This document shows, in pieces, positions 48,251 to 58,504 of a stretch of DNA of 64,000 nucleotides. The notes below the pieces were generated by a model. It saw only the letters and a program-made list of their open reading frames with translations, had not been told where the DNA came from and did no database searches. The position numbers and the translations under genes are program-made. Origin of the DNA: Alistipes sp. (lineage in GTDB: Bacteria > Bacteroidota > Bacteroidia > Bacteroidales > Rikenellaceae); NCBI GenBank assembly GCA_017398045.1, contig JAFQHI010000025.1, positions 310,001-374,000 of the forward strand, given 5' to 3'. How positions within the stretch are numbered: position 1 is the first letter of the stretch; each line of letters begins with the position of its first letter.

Positions 48251-50872
48251 ATGCAATCAAAAGAAATTCGCCAAGCCTTTTTGGACTTCTTTGCCGAGAA
48301 ACAGCACGCCATCGTGCCGTCGGCTCCGATGGTCGTGAAGGGCGACCCGACGCTGATGTTTACCAACGCCGGTATGAACCAGTTTAAGGATATCTTCCTG
48401 GGCAATGCTCCGCGCAAGTATCCCCGTGCAGCCGATACGCAGAAGTGTCTGCGTGTGTCGGGTAAGCACAACGATTTGGAGGAGGTAGGCCACGACACCT
48501 ACCACCACACGATGTTCGAGATGCTCGGCAACTGGTCCTATGGCGACTACTTCAAGAAGGAGGCCATCGAGTGGGCATGGGAGCTGCTGCACGATATCTA
48601 TAAGCTGCCTGCCGAGCGTATGTATGCCACCGTTTTCGAGGGTTCGGAGGAGGATGGCGTGCCGTTCGACCAGGAGGCCTACGACTATTGGCTCCAATTC
48701 CTGCCTGCGGACCACATCATCCGCGGCAACAAGCACGACAACTTCTGGGAGATGGGCGAGACGGGTCCCTGCGGTCCCTGTTCGGAGATTCACTTCGACC
48801 TGCGTGACGAGGAGGAAATCGCCAAGATTCCGGGTCGTGAGATGGTCAATATGAGCCACCCGCAGGTGATTGAGATTTGGAACCTGGTGTTCATGCAGTT
48901 CAACCGCAAGGCCAACGGTTCGTTGGAGGAGCTGCCGGCTCGCAACGTCGATACGGGTATGGGCTTCGAGCGTCTGTGCATGGTGATGCAGGGCAAGAAG
49001 TCGAACTACGATACGGATGTCTTCCAGCCCACGATTCAGCGTATTGCCTCTCTTTCGGGCAAGCAGTACGGCGTGGATGAGAAGTGTGACGTGGCAATGC
49101 GCGTGATGGCCGACCACCTGCGTGCTATTGCCTTCTCGATTGCCGATGGCCAGCTGCCCTCGAACGTGAAGGCAGGTTATGTGATTCGTCGCATCCTGCG
49201 CCGTGCCGTGCGCTACGGCTATACCTACCTCGGCTTCAATGAGCCGATGCTCTGCAAACTCGTTCCCGTGCTGGTGGCACAGATGGGTGAGCAGTTCCCC
49301 GAACTGAAGGCCCAGCAGACGCTTGTCGAGAAGGTCATCGAGGAGGAGGAAAGTTCGTTCCTCCGCACGTTGGCCACGGGTATCAACCTCTTGGATGGTG
49401 TGATTGCCCGTACGAAGAAGGAGGGTAAGGAACTGATTTCGGGTAAGGACGCCTTCGTTTTGTACGATACGTTCGGCTTCCCGATTGACTTGACGGAGCT
49501 GATTGCCCGTGAGCAGGGTGTCGGGGTCGATTTGAAGGCCTTTGAGGAGGAGTTGGCTGCCCAGAAGGCCCGCTCGCGCAATGCGGCTGCCGTCGATACG
49601 GACGACTGGGTGGAGCTGTTCCCCCTGCCGCAGAGCGAGTTCACGGGTTACGATACGCTGACCGAAGAGGTGAAAATTGCCCGCTATCGTCGCGTAACGT
49701 CGAAGGGTAAGACGACCTATCAGCTCGTCTTCGACAAGACCCCCTTCTATGGCAATTCGGGTGGTCAGATTGGTGATACGGGTTGCATCGAGAGCATCAA
49801 CGAGCGCGTGGAGATTGTCGCTACGGAGAAGGAGAACGGTCTGATTATCCATATTGTAAACCAGCTTCCGGAGAATCCCGAAGCTACCTTCACGGCCAAG
49901 GTCAATGGTGCGGAGCGTCAGTCGGCCGCCAACAACCACTCGGCTACCCACCTGATGCACGAGGCCCTGCGCGAGGTGCTGGGTAAGCACGTCGAGCAGA
50001 AGGGTTCGCTCGTGACGCCCCAGTCGCTGCGTTTCGACTTCTCGCACTTCCAGAAGGTGACGCCGGAGGAGTTGCGCGAGGTGGAGCGTTTGGTAAATCG
50101 TAAGATTCGTGCCAACTATCCCCTGGAGGAGAACCGCGAGGCTACGAAGGAGGAGGCCGAGGCAGCCGGTGCCATGATGCTCTTTGGTGAGAAGTATGGC
50201 GATAAGGTGCGCATGGTGAAGTTCGGCTCGTCGGTGGAGTTGTGCGGTGGTACGCACACCTCGGCAACGGGTACGATTGGTATGTTCAAGATTATCTCCG
50301 AGGGTGCCATTTCGGCCGGTGTACGCCGTATCGAGGCTGTGACGGGCGAGAAGGCCGAGGAGATGCTCTATGCCGTAGAGGATACGATGACCTCGCTCTC
50401 GGAGGCCCTGCACAACTCGCAGGTGATGGTGGCTGTGAAGAAGATGATTGAGAGCAACGAAAGCCTCTCGAAGGAGGTAGAGGAGATGCGCAAGGAGCAG
50501 ATTTCGCAGGTTGCCGACCGCTTCTTCTCGAACCTCAAGGAGCAGGACGGTATGCAGCTCGTGAGTGCCGTGCTGCCGCGTCGTGCCGACTTCGTGAAGG
50601 ATTTGGCCTACAATTTGCGCGCTCGCGCTCCGAAGCTCGTCTTTGTGGTGGGCGTGGTGAACGACGGCAAACCGAACCTGACCATCATGCTCGGTGACGA
50701 GATTACGGCCGCAGGCGTCAATGCCGGTGCCGTGGTACGTGAGGCTGCCAAGCTCATGCAGGGCGGTGGTGGCGGTCAGGCCTTCTTCGCTACGGCCGGT
50801 GGCAAGAACCCCGAGGGGTTGAAGGCTGCCATCGACAAGGCGGTAGAGTTGATTGCAGCTCAAGTAAAGTAG
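48251..50872 (+). CDS. alaS: Alanyl-tRNA synthetase
   Basis: An 873-residue class II synthetase charging tRNA-Ala. N-terminal aminoacylation domain: [15 protein letters not shown] (motif 1 region), [31 protein letters not shown], and FMQFNR. The editing domain carries [15 protein letters not shown] (HxxxH) and the [14 protein letters not shown] motif, so Ser/Gly clearance should work. The C-Ala domain at the end contains the glycine-rich [18 protein letters not shown]. Full length and normal. It lies 26 bp before gpmI and may be co-transcribed with it. Confidence 0.98.
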   Translation: MQSKEIRQAFLDFFAEKQHAIVPSAPMVVKGDPTLMFTNAGMNQFKDIFLGNAPRKYPRAADTQKCLRVSGKHNDLEEVGHDTYHHTMFEMLGNWSYGDYFKKEAIEWAWELLHDIYKLPAERMYATVFEGSEEDGVPFDQEAYDYWLQFLPADHIIRGNKHDNFWEMGETGPCGPCSEIHFDLRDEEEIAKIPGREMVNMSHPQVIEIWNLVFMQFNRKANGSLEELPARNVDTGMGFERLCMVMQGKKSNYDTDVFQPTIQRIASLSGKQYGVDEKCDVAMRVMADHLRAIAFSIADGQLPSNVKAGYVIRRILRRAVRYGYTYLGFNEPMLCKLVPVLVAQMGEQFPELKAQQTLVEKVIEEEESSFLRTLATGINLLDGVIARTKKEGKELISGKDAFVLYDTFGFPIDLTELIAREQGVGVDLKAFEEELAAQKARSRNAAAVDTDDWVELFPLPQSEFTGYDTLTEEVKIARYRRVTSKGKTTYQLVFDKTPFYGNSGGQIGDTGCIESINERVEIVATEKENGLIIHIVNQLPENPEATFTAKVNGAERQSAANNHSATHLMHEALREVLGKHVEQKGSLVTPQSLRFDFSHFQKVTPEELREVERLVNRKIRANYPLEENREATKEEAEAAGAMMLFGEKYGDKVRMVKFGSSVELCGGTHTSATGTIGMFKIISEGAISAGVRRIEAVTGEKAEEMLYAVEDTMTSLSEALHNSQVMVAVKKMIESNESLSKEVEEMRKEQISQVADRFFSNLKEQDGMQLVSAVLPRRADFVKDLAYNLRARAPKLVFVVGVVNDGKPNLTIMLGDEITAAGVNAGAVVREAAKLMQGGGGGQAFFATAGGKNPEGLKAAIDKAVELIAAQVK

Positions 50873-50898
50873 TAGATAAGATAAAATGATATAAAATT

Positions 50899-52425
50899 AT
50901 GGCTAACAAAGTATTATTGATGATTCTCGACGGCTGGGGAAACGGCCGTAAAGATGCTTCGGATGTCATTTCGACCGTCCATCCTGCCTACATCTCGAAG
51001 ATGTCGGAGGAGTATCCTCATGCTGAACTTCGCACCGACGGTGAGAACGTAGGTCTGCCCGAGGGCCAGATGGGTAACTCGGAGGTGGGTCACCTCAATA
51101 TCGGTGCCGGTCGCGTGGTCTATCAGGACCTGGTGAAGATTAACCGCGCCTGCCGCGACAACTCCATCATGCAGAACAAGGAGGTCGTTGCAGCCTTTGA
51201 GTATGCCAAGCAGAACGGCTCGGCCGTACACTTCATGGGTCTTACGTCGGATGGTGGCGTACACTCCTCGTTGGAGCATCTCTTCAAACTCTGCGACATC
51301 GCTGCCGAGTATCAGATTGAGAAGACCTATGCCCACTGCTTTATGGATGGTCGTGATACCGACCCCCGTAGCGGTAAGGGCTTCATCGAGCAGCTGGAGA
51401 AGAAGATGGCTGCCTCGACGGGTGAGATTGCAACCATCATCGGTCGCTACTACGCCATGGACCGCGACAAGCGTTGGGAGCGTGTGAAGGTGGCCTACGA
51501 TGCCCTGGTAAAGGGCGTAGGTAAGCCCGCAACGGATATGGTGGCTGCTGTGCAGGCCTCGTATGACGAGGAGGTGACCGACGAGTTCATCAAGCCGATT
51601 GTTCGCGTGGATGGCGAGGGTAAGGCCGTGGGTCTTATTCAGCCCAACGATGTGGTGATTTTCTTCAACTACCGCAACGACCGCGCCAAGGAGCTGACCA
51701 TTGTCCTCACGCAGGAGGATATGGAGGCCGAGGGTATGCACACGATGCCCCTCTACTACTGCTGCATGACCCCCTACGATGCCAAGTTTGAGGGGCTGCA
51801 CATCCTCTTCGATAAGGAGAACGTGCAGAACACGATTGGCGAGTGGGTATCGAAGCAGGGTTTGAGTCAGCTGCGCATTGCCGAGACGGAGAAGTATGCA
51901 CACGTGACCTTCTTCCTCAATGGTGGTCGCGAGGAGAAGTTCGAGGGTGAGGAGCGTATTCTGGTTGCTTCGCCCAAGGTGGCAACCTATGACCTGCAAC
52001 CCGAGATGTCGGCCCCCGAGGTGGCTGACAAGCTGGTTGAGGCACTCGATAGCCAGCAGTTCGATTTCATCTGCCTGAACTTTGCCAATGGCGATATGGT
52101 GGGCCACACGGGTATCTACGAGGCTATCGTGACGGCTGTAAAGGCGGTGGATAAGTGCGTGGAGAAGGTGGTTGAGGCCGCCAAGCGCAACGGCTACGAG
52201 GTGATTCAGATTGCCGACCACGGTAACGCCGACAATGCGGTGAACGAGGATGGTTCGCCCAATACGGCCCACTCGTTGAATCCCGTGCCTATCGTGGTTG
52301 TTTCGGACCGCGTGAAGGAGGTACACAACGGTATTTTGGCCGATGTTGCCCCCACGGTGCTGGAGCTGATGGGCATTGCCAAGCCCGAAGAGATGACCGG
52401 CAAGTCGCTCGTTGAGCTGAAGTAG
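50899..52425 (+). CDS. gpmI: 2,3-bisphosphoglycerate-independent phosphoglycerate mutase
   Basis: A 508-residue Mn-dependent glycolytic enzyme interconverting 3- and 2-phosphoglycerate. Alkaline-phosphatase fold motifs: [11 protein letters not shown] (metal Asp), [23 protein letters not shown] with the phosphorylated Ser, [70 protein letters not shown] and IADHGNADN (metal ligands). Complete length. The stop codon touches the second copy of the interspersed hairpin element. Confidence 0.98.
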   Translation: MANKVLLMILDGWGNGRKDASDVISTVHPAYISKMSEEYPHAELRTDGENVGLPEGQMGNSEVGHLNIGAGRVVYQDLVKINRACRDNSIMQNKEVVAAFEYAKQNGSAVHFMGLTSDGGVHSSLEHLFKLCDIAAEYQIEKTYAHCFMDGRDTDPRSGKGFIEQLEKKMAASTGEIATIIGRYYAMDRDKRWERVKVAYDALVKGVGKPATDMVAAVQASYDEEVTDEFIKPIVRVDGEGKAVGLIQPNDVVIFFNYRNDRAKELTIVLTQEDMEAEGMHTMPLYYCCMTPYDAKFEGLHILFDKENVQNTIGEWVSKQGLSQLRIAETEKYAHVTFFLNGGREEKFEGEERILVASPKVATYDLQPEMSAPEVADKLVEALDSQQFDFICLNFANGDMVGHTGIYEAIVTAVKAVDKCVEKVVEAAKRNGYEVIQIADHGNADNAVNEDGSPNTAHSLNPVPIVVVSDRVKEVHNGILADVAPTVLELMGIAKPEEMTGKSLVELK

Positions 52426-52565
52426 AGTTGAAAGTTGAGAGTTGAAAGTTAGCTCAACAAAAAGGGAGATAGCCACCGGTTTAGGCTATCTCCCATTTTT
52501 TTTGTTGAGCGGCTGAAAGCAAGAAAAAAATAACTTTCAACTTTCAACTTTGAACTTTCAACTTC
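52425..52565. repeat. Interspersed hairpin element, copy 2
   Basis: Same build as the copy at 27536-27688: AAGTTGA units, a 59-nt core (52452-52510) with outer stem GCTCAACAAAAA / TTTTTGTTGAGC, inner stem GGGAGATAGCC / GGCTATCTCCC and loop ACCGGTTTA, the tail GGCTGAAAGCA, and complementary TTTCAACTT units. It fills the convergent gap between gpmI and the ProX-like gene exactly. Two inner-stem base pairs differ from copy 1, with both sides changed so that pairing is kept. Confidence 0.92.
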
Positions 52566-52566
52566 T

Positions 52567-53064
52567 TTAATAGAGTTCTATGAACTCGTAGGTATTCCCG
52601 ACCTTTTCGAGGTAGCGCAGAAACTCCTCCAGCGCGATGACCACCGTGGCGCGGTTGTCGTTGGGGTGGAACGAGAGCGAAGGGTAGTCGCGGAGCGTGC
52701 TGTCGAGGAAGAGGTGGACGTGATTTTCGGGGTCGTTGATTAAACCGAAGGGCGAGACCGAGCCGGGTTTCAGTCCCAGCCAACGCTCCATGCGTTGCTC
52801 CGAGGCAAAGGAGAGCTTTCCCTGATGCAGGCGGTGTTCGAGGTCGTGAATGGCCATCGACTGCTCGCAATCGAAGCAGACCAGGTAGTGGCGGTTGCCT
52901 TTGTGGTTGCGGAAAAAGAGGTTCTTGCAGTGCTTTGAACCATCCGAGTGCCAATATTGGCGGGCTATCTCGATGGTCGGAGCTTCGGGATGCTCATACC
53001 AGGAGTAGTTGATTTCGTGGCGGTCGAGAAAGTCAAAGACCACCTGCATACGCTCGTTTACCAT
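52567..53064 (-). CDS. YbaK/ProX-type aminoacyl-tRNA deacylase
   Basis: A 165-residue trans-editing protein of the ybaK/prolyl-tRNA synthetase-associated domain family, PrdX/ProXp-ala type, which removes wrongly attached Ala from tRNA-Pro. It has the family features YEHPEAPTIEIA, GSKHCKNLFFRNHKGNRHYLVCF with the key Lys (near residue 46), ASEQRMERWLGLKPGSVSPFGLIND and a closing HPNDNRATVVI. Last gene of a run TatD-TcdA-ProX on the minus strand, 14 bp after tcdA. All three concern nucleic acid or tRNA quality. Confidence 0.9.
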   Translation of the reverse strand: MVNERMQVVFDFLDRHEINYSWYEHPEAPTIEIARQYWHSDGSKHCKNLFFRNHKGNRHYLVCFDCEQSMAIHDLEHRLHQGKLSFASEQRMERWLGLKPGSVSPFGLINDPENHVHLFLDSTLRDYPSLSFHPNDNRATVVIALEEFLRYLEKVGNTYEFIELY

Positions 53065-53078
53065 ATATATTATGCTGC

Positions 53079-53798
53079 TTATAATTCACCAATCAATCCG
53101 CGGATAACGACCGAGGCGCACCCGATGCCGAACAGGACAGGGATGTAGCTGATGGTGCCTACCTGCGATTTCTTGTTCTGCTCCTCCTCGATAATCATTG
53201 CCCCCTCGCGGATGGGTTCGGGCGAAAAGACCGCCTGGAAACCCTTGCGGATGCCCACTTTGTGCAGCCGCTTGCGGAGCATATGGGCCAAAGGGCAGTG
53301 ATGGGTCTTGGATATATCCTTGATTTCGAGTTGTGTAGGGTCCATCTTCGCCCCCGCGCCCATCGAGCTGACAAGGGGTAGTTTGCGCTCCAAAGCGGCC
53401 ACAATCAGGGCCAATTTGGGCGAGAGTGTGTCGATGCAATCGACAACGTAGTCGTAGTGGTCGGCATCGAGCAACCGATAGGTCTCCTCGTCCTTCACGA
53501 AACGGTCGCAGAGGGTGAGCTGAATCTCCGGATTTATATCTTTGATGCGTTCGGCCAAGACCTCGACCTTCTTTTTTCCGATGGTCGAGTGCAGGGCCAA
53601 AAGTTGGCGGTTGATGTTCGTAAGACCCACCACGTCGGCATCGGCCAGGGTCATGCGACCGACTCCGGCGCGGGCAATCATCTCGGCGGCATAAGCTCCT
53701 ACGCCACCCAGCCCGACGACGAGAACGTGCGCTTTTTTTAACTGTTCCAACTTTTCGCTTCCGAGTAGTAACTCGGTGCGCTCCAGCCAATTATTCAT
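53079..53798 (-). CDS. tcdA: tRNA threonylcarbamoyladenosine dehydratase
   Basis: A 239-residue E1-like enzyme that cyclises the t6A base next to the anticodon to ct6A using ATP. The start RTELLLGSEKLEQLKKAHVLVVGLGGVGAYAAEMIARAGVG contains the nucleotide-binding GxGGVG. DADVVGLTNINRQ and VVDCIDTLSPKLALI are the ThiF/TcdA landmarks, and the SSMGAGAKMDPTQLEI and VFSPE segments separate TcdA from ThiF/MoeB, as does the lack of a CxxC zinc site. The start overlaps the stop of the TatD gene by 4 bp (ATGA). Confidence 0.95.
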   Translation of the reverse strand: MNNWLERTELLLGSEKLEQLKKAHVLVVGLGGVGAYAAEMIARAGVGRMTLADADVVGLTNINRQLLALHSTIGKKKVEVLAERIKDINPEIQLTLCDRFVKDEETYRLLDADHYDYVVDCIDTLSPKLALIVAALERKLPLVSSMGAGAKMDPTQLEIKDISKTHHCPLAHMLRKRLHKVGIRKGFQAVFSPEPIREGAMIIEEEQNKKSQVGTISYIPVLFGIGCASVVIRGLIGEL

Positions 53799-54370
53799 CT
53801 TTTTGTCGTAAAAATTCTTGTGTAATTATTCGCTGTCGCCTGCTTCAGCTCCTCGCTTCCGACACCCCGCAAAAGGGCGATGGTTTGATACAACTCTTCG
53901 AGGGCAACGGGACTTTCGTCCGTCTCGACGAAGAGCCTCTCGAGGGGCGTTGCGCGGAGTGCCTCCACCGTCTTTCGCGACCGCTCGGTTCGCGCTCCAA
54001 AGGAGAGGTAATATCCCTTTTTGACAGCACGCATGGCCTGCTCGCGCGACCCCGTGAAACCGTGAAAAATTACGGCACGGAGGGTGTGCTTTTTGAGGCA
54101 GTTCATCACCTCCTCGAAGGCGCGAACGCAGTGCAGAATAACCGGTTTTTCATGCCTTTCGGCCAGCTCCAACTGCTTGACGAAAAGCTCTTTCTGCCTT
54201 TCGAAATCGCCCCCGCAGGCCTTGTCCAATCCAATTTCACCTACGGCATCGGCACCGAATACCTCCTCCTCGGTCGGAAGGGAGCCATGCTCCGCTTGCC
54301 AGGGATGCAGCCCTACGGTGCGTATGGTGACGGCCGATGTTGGGCGATGGGTGTGGATATCGATTAGCAT
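53795..54370 (-). CDS. TatD family metal-dependent hydrolase
   Basis: A 191-residue TIM-barrel hydrolase (ATG 54370, MLIDIHTHRP; an in-frame ATG at 54391 would add seven residues). Metal ligands: DIHTH, the Glu in AVGEIGLDKA, HCVRAFEEV, HGFTGS and the Asp in FVETDES. TatD proteins are Mg-dependent DNases or deacylases; this one is shorter than E. coli TatD (260), as is usual for the Bacteroidales form. First gene of the TatD-tcdA-ProX operon. Confidence 0.9.
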   Translation of the reverse strand: MLIDIHTHRPTSAVTIRTVGLHPWQAEHGSLPTEEEVFGADAVGEIGLDKACGGDFERQKELFVKQLELAERHEKPVILHCVRAFEEVMNCLKKHTLRAVIFHGFTGSREQAMRAVKKGYYLSFGARTERSRKTVEALRATPLERLFVETDESPVALEELYQTIALLRGVGSEELKQATANNYTRIFTTKR

Positions 54371-54644
54371 AGATGCAAATTTAGAATTCAAAATTTAGAA
54401 TTCAAAATTTAATTGACGAAAAGGCGGAAAGAGGAAAAGTCACGAAGTAGAAAGGGCGTTTTCCTTCACACCCTTGATGCCCTTTGCGCCCTTTCGCCTT
54501 TTTCTCTGTAATCAAATTGTTAATTTGTGCTGTTGGGGCGCGGTTATTCGGGATTTTTTTTGTATTTTCGCACGCGATTTATGCAGATAGCGCAACGCTA
54601 ACACAAACAACACAATAATTCACAAATTTTCAAACACATTAACC
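54371..54644. other. Intergenic region with AT-rich and CCCTT-type repeats, nqrA leader
   Basis: No gene seen. 54376-54413 has two copies of AAATTTAGAATTC. About 54420-54510 contains GAAAAGGCGGAAAG with its complement CTTTCGCCTTTTTC, and between them CCCTT/CCCTTT decamers resembling the other arrays, so this is probably a degenerate inverted-repeat element. Near 54560 the sequence GTATTTTCG resembles a weak -7 box for nqrA; the following 70 bases are A/C-rich leader. Confidence 0.6.
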
Positions 54645-56000
54645 ATGTCGAAAATCATTACTTTACGCAAGGGTCTCGACATCAACCTCGCAGGTGCTGC
54701 TTCGAAGCAGCTGTCGGCACTGCCGATGGCTTCGGAGTACGGCCTCTCGCCCCTCGATTTCGAGGGCGTGACGCCGAAGTTGCTGGTTAAAGTAGGCGAT
54801 GAGGTGAAGGCAGGTACGCCGCTCTTCTTCAACAAGGCAGACGAGCGCATCCTCTTCACGTCGCCCGTCAGCGGTGTGGTTTCGGCTATCAACCGCGGCG
54901 AGAAGCGCAAGGTGCTCTCGGTGACGGTGACGCCCGCTGAAAAGCAAACCTATGAGGAGTTCCCCAAGCTCGATGTGAAGAAGGCATCGCGCGAGGAGGT
55001 GGTCGAGTTGCTGCTCAAAGCCGGTCTGTGGCCGATGATTCAGCAGCGTCCCTATGGCATCATTGCCAACCCTTCGGATTGCCCGAAGGCCATCTTTGTT
55101 TCGGCGTTTGATTCCGCGCCGCTGGCTCCCGACTACAACTTCGTGTTGGAGGGTGCCAAGGCCGAAATCGAGGCAGGTGTCGCCCTGCTGGGTCGCCTCA
55201 CCGAGGGTAAGGTACACCTCTCGATGCGCAAGGGCGCAGAGGGTCAGTTTGCCTCGGTGGCAGGTGTTGAAACCCACACCTTTGCCGGTAAGCACCCCGC
55301 AGGTAACGTGGGTGTGCAGATTCACCACATCGACCCCGTAAACAAGGGTGAGGTGGTTTGGACCGTGAATATCCAGGATGTAGCCATCATCGGTCGCCTG
55401 GCATTGGAGGGTAAGGTCGATATGACCAAAATCGTTGCCCTTACCGGTTCGGAAGTCGAGGCTCCGCAGTATTACAAGCTGATTGCCGGTGCGCGCATCG
55501 ACTCGCTGGTAGGCGGTAAGCTGAAGGCGCAGCAGGAGGGTGACAAGGTCCGCATCATCTCGGGCAACGTCCTCACGGGTGCCAAGCGCACGGAGACCGA
55601 GTTTGTAGGCTTCTACGCCAACCAGCTCACGGTGATTCCCGAGGGTGACAAGTTCGAGCTGTTCGGCTGGATGATGCCCCGCTTTGGGAAGTTCTCCGTT
55701 TCGCGTGCCTACTTCTCGTGGCTCTGCCCGAAGAAGCAGTACACGCTCGACACGAACCTCAATGGCGGTGAGCGTCCCTTTGTCGTTTCGGGCATATATG
55801 AGGAGTATCTGCCGATGGATATCTATCCGGTCTATCTGTTGAAGGCCTGCCTGGCAGGTGATATCGACAAGATGGAGAACCTGGGTATCTACGAGGTTGT
55901 GGAGGAGGATATCGCCCTCTGCGAGTTTGTTGACCCGTCGAAAATCGAGATGCAGCAGATTCTCCGCGATGGTATTAACTTAATGATTAAGGAGGCATAA
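54645..56000 (+). CDS. nqrA: Na+-translocating NADH:quinone reductase subunit A
   Basis: A 451-residue peripheral subunit of Na+-NQR, facing the cytoplasm and contributing near the quinone site. Recognisable by KGLDINLAGAASKQL, the barrel-like KVGDEVKAGTPLFFNK and ILFTSPVSGVVSAINRGEKR, PSDCPKAIFVSAFDSAPLAPDY, HPAGNVGVQIHHIDPVNKGE and the late YSVDPSK-like FVDPSKIEMQQILRDG. Standard length. First gene of the complete nqrABCDEF operon (gaps from 2 to 20 bp or overlaps). Confidence 0.96.
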   Translation: MSKIITLRKGLDINLAGAASKQLSALPMASEYGLSPLDFEGVTPKLLVKVGDEVKAGTPLFFNKADERILFTSPVSGVVSAINRGEKRKVLSVTVTPAEKQTYEEFPKLDVKKASREEVVELLLKAGLWPMIQQRPYGIIANPSDCPKAIFVSAFDSAPLAPDYNFVLEGAKAEIEAGVALLGRLTEGKVHLSMRKGAEGQFASVAGVETHTFAGKHPAGNVGVQIHHIDPVNKGEVVWTVNIQDVAIIGRLALEGKVDMTKIVALTGSEVEAPQYYKLIAGARIDSLVGGKLKAQQEGDKVRIISGNVLTGAKRTETEFVGFYANQLTVIPEGDKFELFGWMMPRFGKFSVSRAYFSWLCPKKQYTLDTNLNGGERPFVVSGIYEEYLPMDIYPVYLLKACLAGDIDKMENLGIYEVVEEDIALCEFVDPSKIEMQQILRDGINLMIKEA

Positions 56001-56002
56001 CG

Positions 56003-57136
56003 ATGAAGGCATTAAGAAACATTGTTGATAAGCTGAAGCCGACCTTCTCCGAGGGGGGTAAGTTGAGCTTCCTGCACTCGACCTTCGAGGGTTTCGAGAC
56101 ATTCTTGTTTGTCCCCGACACGACCACCACGAAGGGTGCGCATATCCGCGACTGCAACGATATGAAGCGCACGATGATTATGGTGATTGTGGCATTGATT
56201 CCCGCCTTCCTGTTCGGTTGCTACTGGACGGGTGCGCAGGTGGGTCTGGAGGGTCTGACGGCCTTCTTCTACGGTTTGGTGCGCATCCTGCCGATGGTGT
56301 GCGTTTCGTACATCGTGGGTCTTGCCATCGAGTTCTATTTTGCCCAGATTCGCGGCCATGAGATTAACGAGGGTTTCCTCGTGTCGGGTCTCTTGATTCC
56401 GATGATTATGCCCGTTTCGACCCCGCTGTGGATGGTTGGCCTGGCTACGGCTTTTGCCGTTATCTTCGGTAAGGAGGTCTTTGGCGGTACGGGTATGAAC
56501 GTATTTAACCCCGCTCTGTTGGCTCGTGCCTTCGTATTCTTTGCCTACACGCCCCAGATTTCGGGTGAGGAGGTTTGGTACTCGAAGTGGACGATGATGG
56601 GTGCCGAGGTGGATGGCGTTTCGGGTGCTACGGCCCTCGAGAAGCTCGCCTCGACCGGTACGCTGGGCGATTGGTCGCCGATGGATGCCTTCCTGGGCTT
56701 CATCCCGGGTTCGTTCGGTGAGACCTCGACGCTGGCTATCCTGCTGGGTGCCGTTATCCTGCTGGGTGCTGGTATCGCCTCGTGGCGTACGATGGTATCG
56801 GTATTCGTCGGCGGTCTGGCCATGGGTTACCTCTTCCAGTGGACGGGTGTGACGGAGTATCCCGCTTGGTGGCACCTCATCATTGGTGGTTTCGCCTTCG
56901 GTGCCGTCTTTATGGCTACCGACCCTGTCACTTCGGCGCAGACCAATACGGGTAAGTACATTGTTGGTTTCATGACGGGTGCTATTGCTGTCCTGATTCG
57001 CGTGGTGAACCCCGCCTATCCGGAGGGTATGATGCTCTCGATTCTCTTCATGAACGCCCTGGCTCCGCTGGTGGACTACTTCGTGGTAGAGGCCAACATT
57101 TCGCGTCGTAAGAATCGTGTTAAAACCGTTAAATAG
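56003..57136 (+). CDS. nqrB: Na+-NQR subunit B
   Basis: A 377-residue membrane subunit with about ten helices, binding riboflavin and a covalent FMN. The FMN site is the Thr210 in [12 protein letters not shown]. Other marks: [82 protein letters not shown]-like segment, and [23 protein letters not shown]. It provides part of the Na+ path. It starts 2 bp after nqrA. Confidence 0.96.
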   Translation: [377 protein letters not shown]

Positions 57137-57145
57137 TGAAGCGAT

Positions 57146-57871
57146 ATGAATAAGAACAGCAATCTTTATATTGTCATCTATTCGACGGTGATGGTTGTCG
57201 TGGTGGCTACGCTGCTGGCAGTGGCTGCCTTGGCACTGAAGAGCCGTCAGGATGCCAATATCCTGAACGAGAAGAAGGAGGCTATTTTGGCTTCGCTCTC
57301 GCTCCAGGGTCAGAACTACGACGAGGTTATCGAGGCCTTTGTCGTGAATGAGAAGGGCGAGAAGATGGAGGGTGCAGACCCCATTCAGCTCCTCTTCGAC
57401 CTGCCGACTGCCTTTGCCGAGAATACGCTTCCCGTATTCCAGGCTGCGGATGGTCGCATTGTAGTACCCGTTTCGGGTGTAGGTCTGTGGGGTCCGATGT
57501 GGGGCTATGTAGCCTTGGAGAAGGATATGAATACCATTTCGGGTATCGTTCTGGACCATGCGGGTGAGACCCCGGGTCTGGGTGCCGAGGTGGCAACCCG
57601 GAAGCACCAGGCCATGTATAAGGGCAAGACAATTTTCGAGGGCGAGGAGTTTGTTTCGGTTACATTGCGTAAGGGTGGCGCGAAAGACCCCAACCACGAG
57701 GTGGATGCCATCTCGGGTGGTACGAAGACCTCGGACGGTGTAACGGCCATGCTCAAGACGAGCCTGGGTGCTTACCTGCCCCTGTTGAAGGTGTCGGCTG
57801 TGGCTCCCTGCTGCGCCGAGTGCGCCGAGGCAACCGAGTGTGAAACGAATAAAGTAGCGAACAATGAGTAA
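57146..57871 (+). CDS. nqrC: Na+-NQR subunit C
   Basis: A 241-residue subunit with one N-terminal helix (about 8-28) and a periplasmic FMN-binding domain. The attachment motif is ISGGTKTSDGV, with Thr193 carrying the flavin; the usual SGAT is SGGT here, which I believe is common among Bacteroidales. The fold shows VPVSGVGLWGPMWGYVALE and HAGETPGLGAEV. The C-terminal 20 residues are Cys-rich (APCCAECAEATEC), which is unusual in NqrC and may be a redox or metal site, or simply a tail. It overlaps nqrD by 8 bp. Confidence 0.94.
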   Translation: MNKNSNLYIVIYSTVMVVVVATLLAVAALALKSRQDANILNEKKEAILASLSLQGQNYDEVIEAFVVNEKGEKMEGADPIQLLFDLPTAFAENTLPVFQAADGRIVVPVSGVGLWGPMWGYVALEKDMNTISGIVLDHAGETPGLGAEVATRKHQAMYKGKTIFEGEEFVSVTLRKGGAKDPNHEVDAISGGTKTSDGVTAMLKTSLGAYLPLLKVSAVAPCCAECAEATECETNKVANNE

Positions 57872-58493
57872 CAAGAATCTGAAATATCTGACCGGTCCGT
57901 TCTCGGCGAACAACCCGGTCATCGTGCAGATCTTGGGTATCTGCTCGGCGTTGGCCGTAACGGTGCAGCTTAAGCCTGCTATCGTGATGGCTCTTTCGGT
58001 GACGGCCGTGACGGCCTTTGCAAACTTGGTGATGTCGCTCCTGCGCAAAGGTCTGCCGTCGCGTATCCGCATCATCGTGCAGCTGGTCGTAATTGCCACG
58101 CTGGTAATTTTGGTGGACCAGGTGCTGAAGGCATTCGTCTATGACGTGTCGAAGCAGCTTTCGGTCTATGTGGGTCTGATTATTACGAACTGTATCGTGA
58201 TGGGTCGCGTAGAGGCCTTCGCGTTGGGTAACGGCCCCTGGGCTTCGTTCCTCGACGGTATCGGCAACGGTTTGGGCTATGGCCTTATTCTGGTCATCAT
58301 CGCCTTCTTCCGCGAGCTGTTCGGTGCCGGTACGCTCTATGGTTTCCGCGTGATTCCCGAGAGCTGGTACATTGCCGAGGGTGGTTTCTATGCGAACAAC
58401 GGTCTGATGTTGTTCCCGCCGATGGCACTGATTCTCTGCGGTTGCATCATCTGGGTACACCGTTCGAAAAACAAGGATTTACAGGAAAAATAG
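57864..58493 (+). CDS. nqrD: Na+-NQR subunit D
   Basis: A 209-residue six-helix membrane subunit, related to RnfE/NqrE in inverted topology; with NqrE it forms the intramembrane 2Fe-2S site. Marks: GPFSANNPVIVQILGICSALAVT with the ligand Cys, LVVIATLVILVDQVLKAF, LIITNCIVMGRVEAFALGNGPW (second Cys) and MLFPPMALILCGCIIW. It is preceded by nqrC (overlap) and followed by nqrE after 11 bp. Confidence 0.95.
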   Translation: MSNKNLKYLTGPFSANNPVIVQILGICSALAVTVQLKPAIVMALSVTAVTAFANLVMSLLRKGLPSRIRIIVQLVVIATLVILVDQVLKAFVYDVSKQLSVYVGLIITNCIVMGRVEAFALGNGPWASFLDGIGNGLGYGLILVIIAFFRELFGAGTLYGFRVIPESWYIAEGGFYANNGLMLFPPMALILCGCIIWVHRSKNKDLQEK

Positions 58494-58504
58494 GAGGGTA
58501 AAGT

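Noticed and set aside
48257-50863. 868-codon open frame on the minus strand
   Set aside because: Antisense shadow of alaS; no domain pattern.
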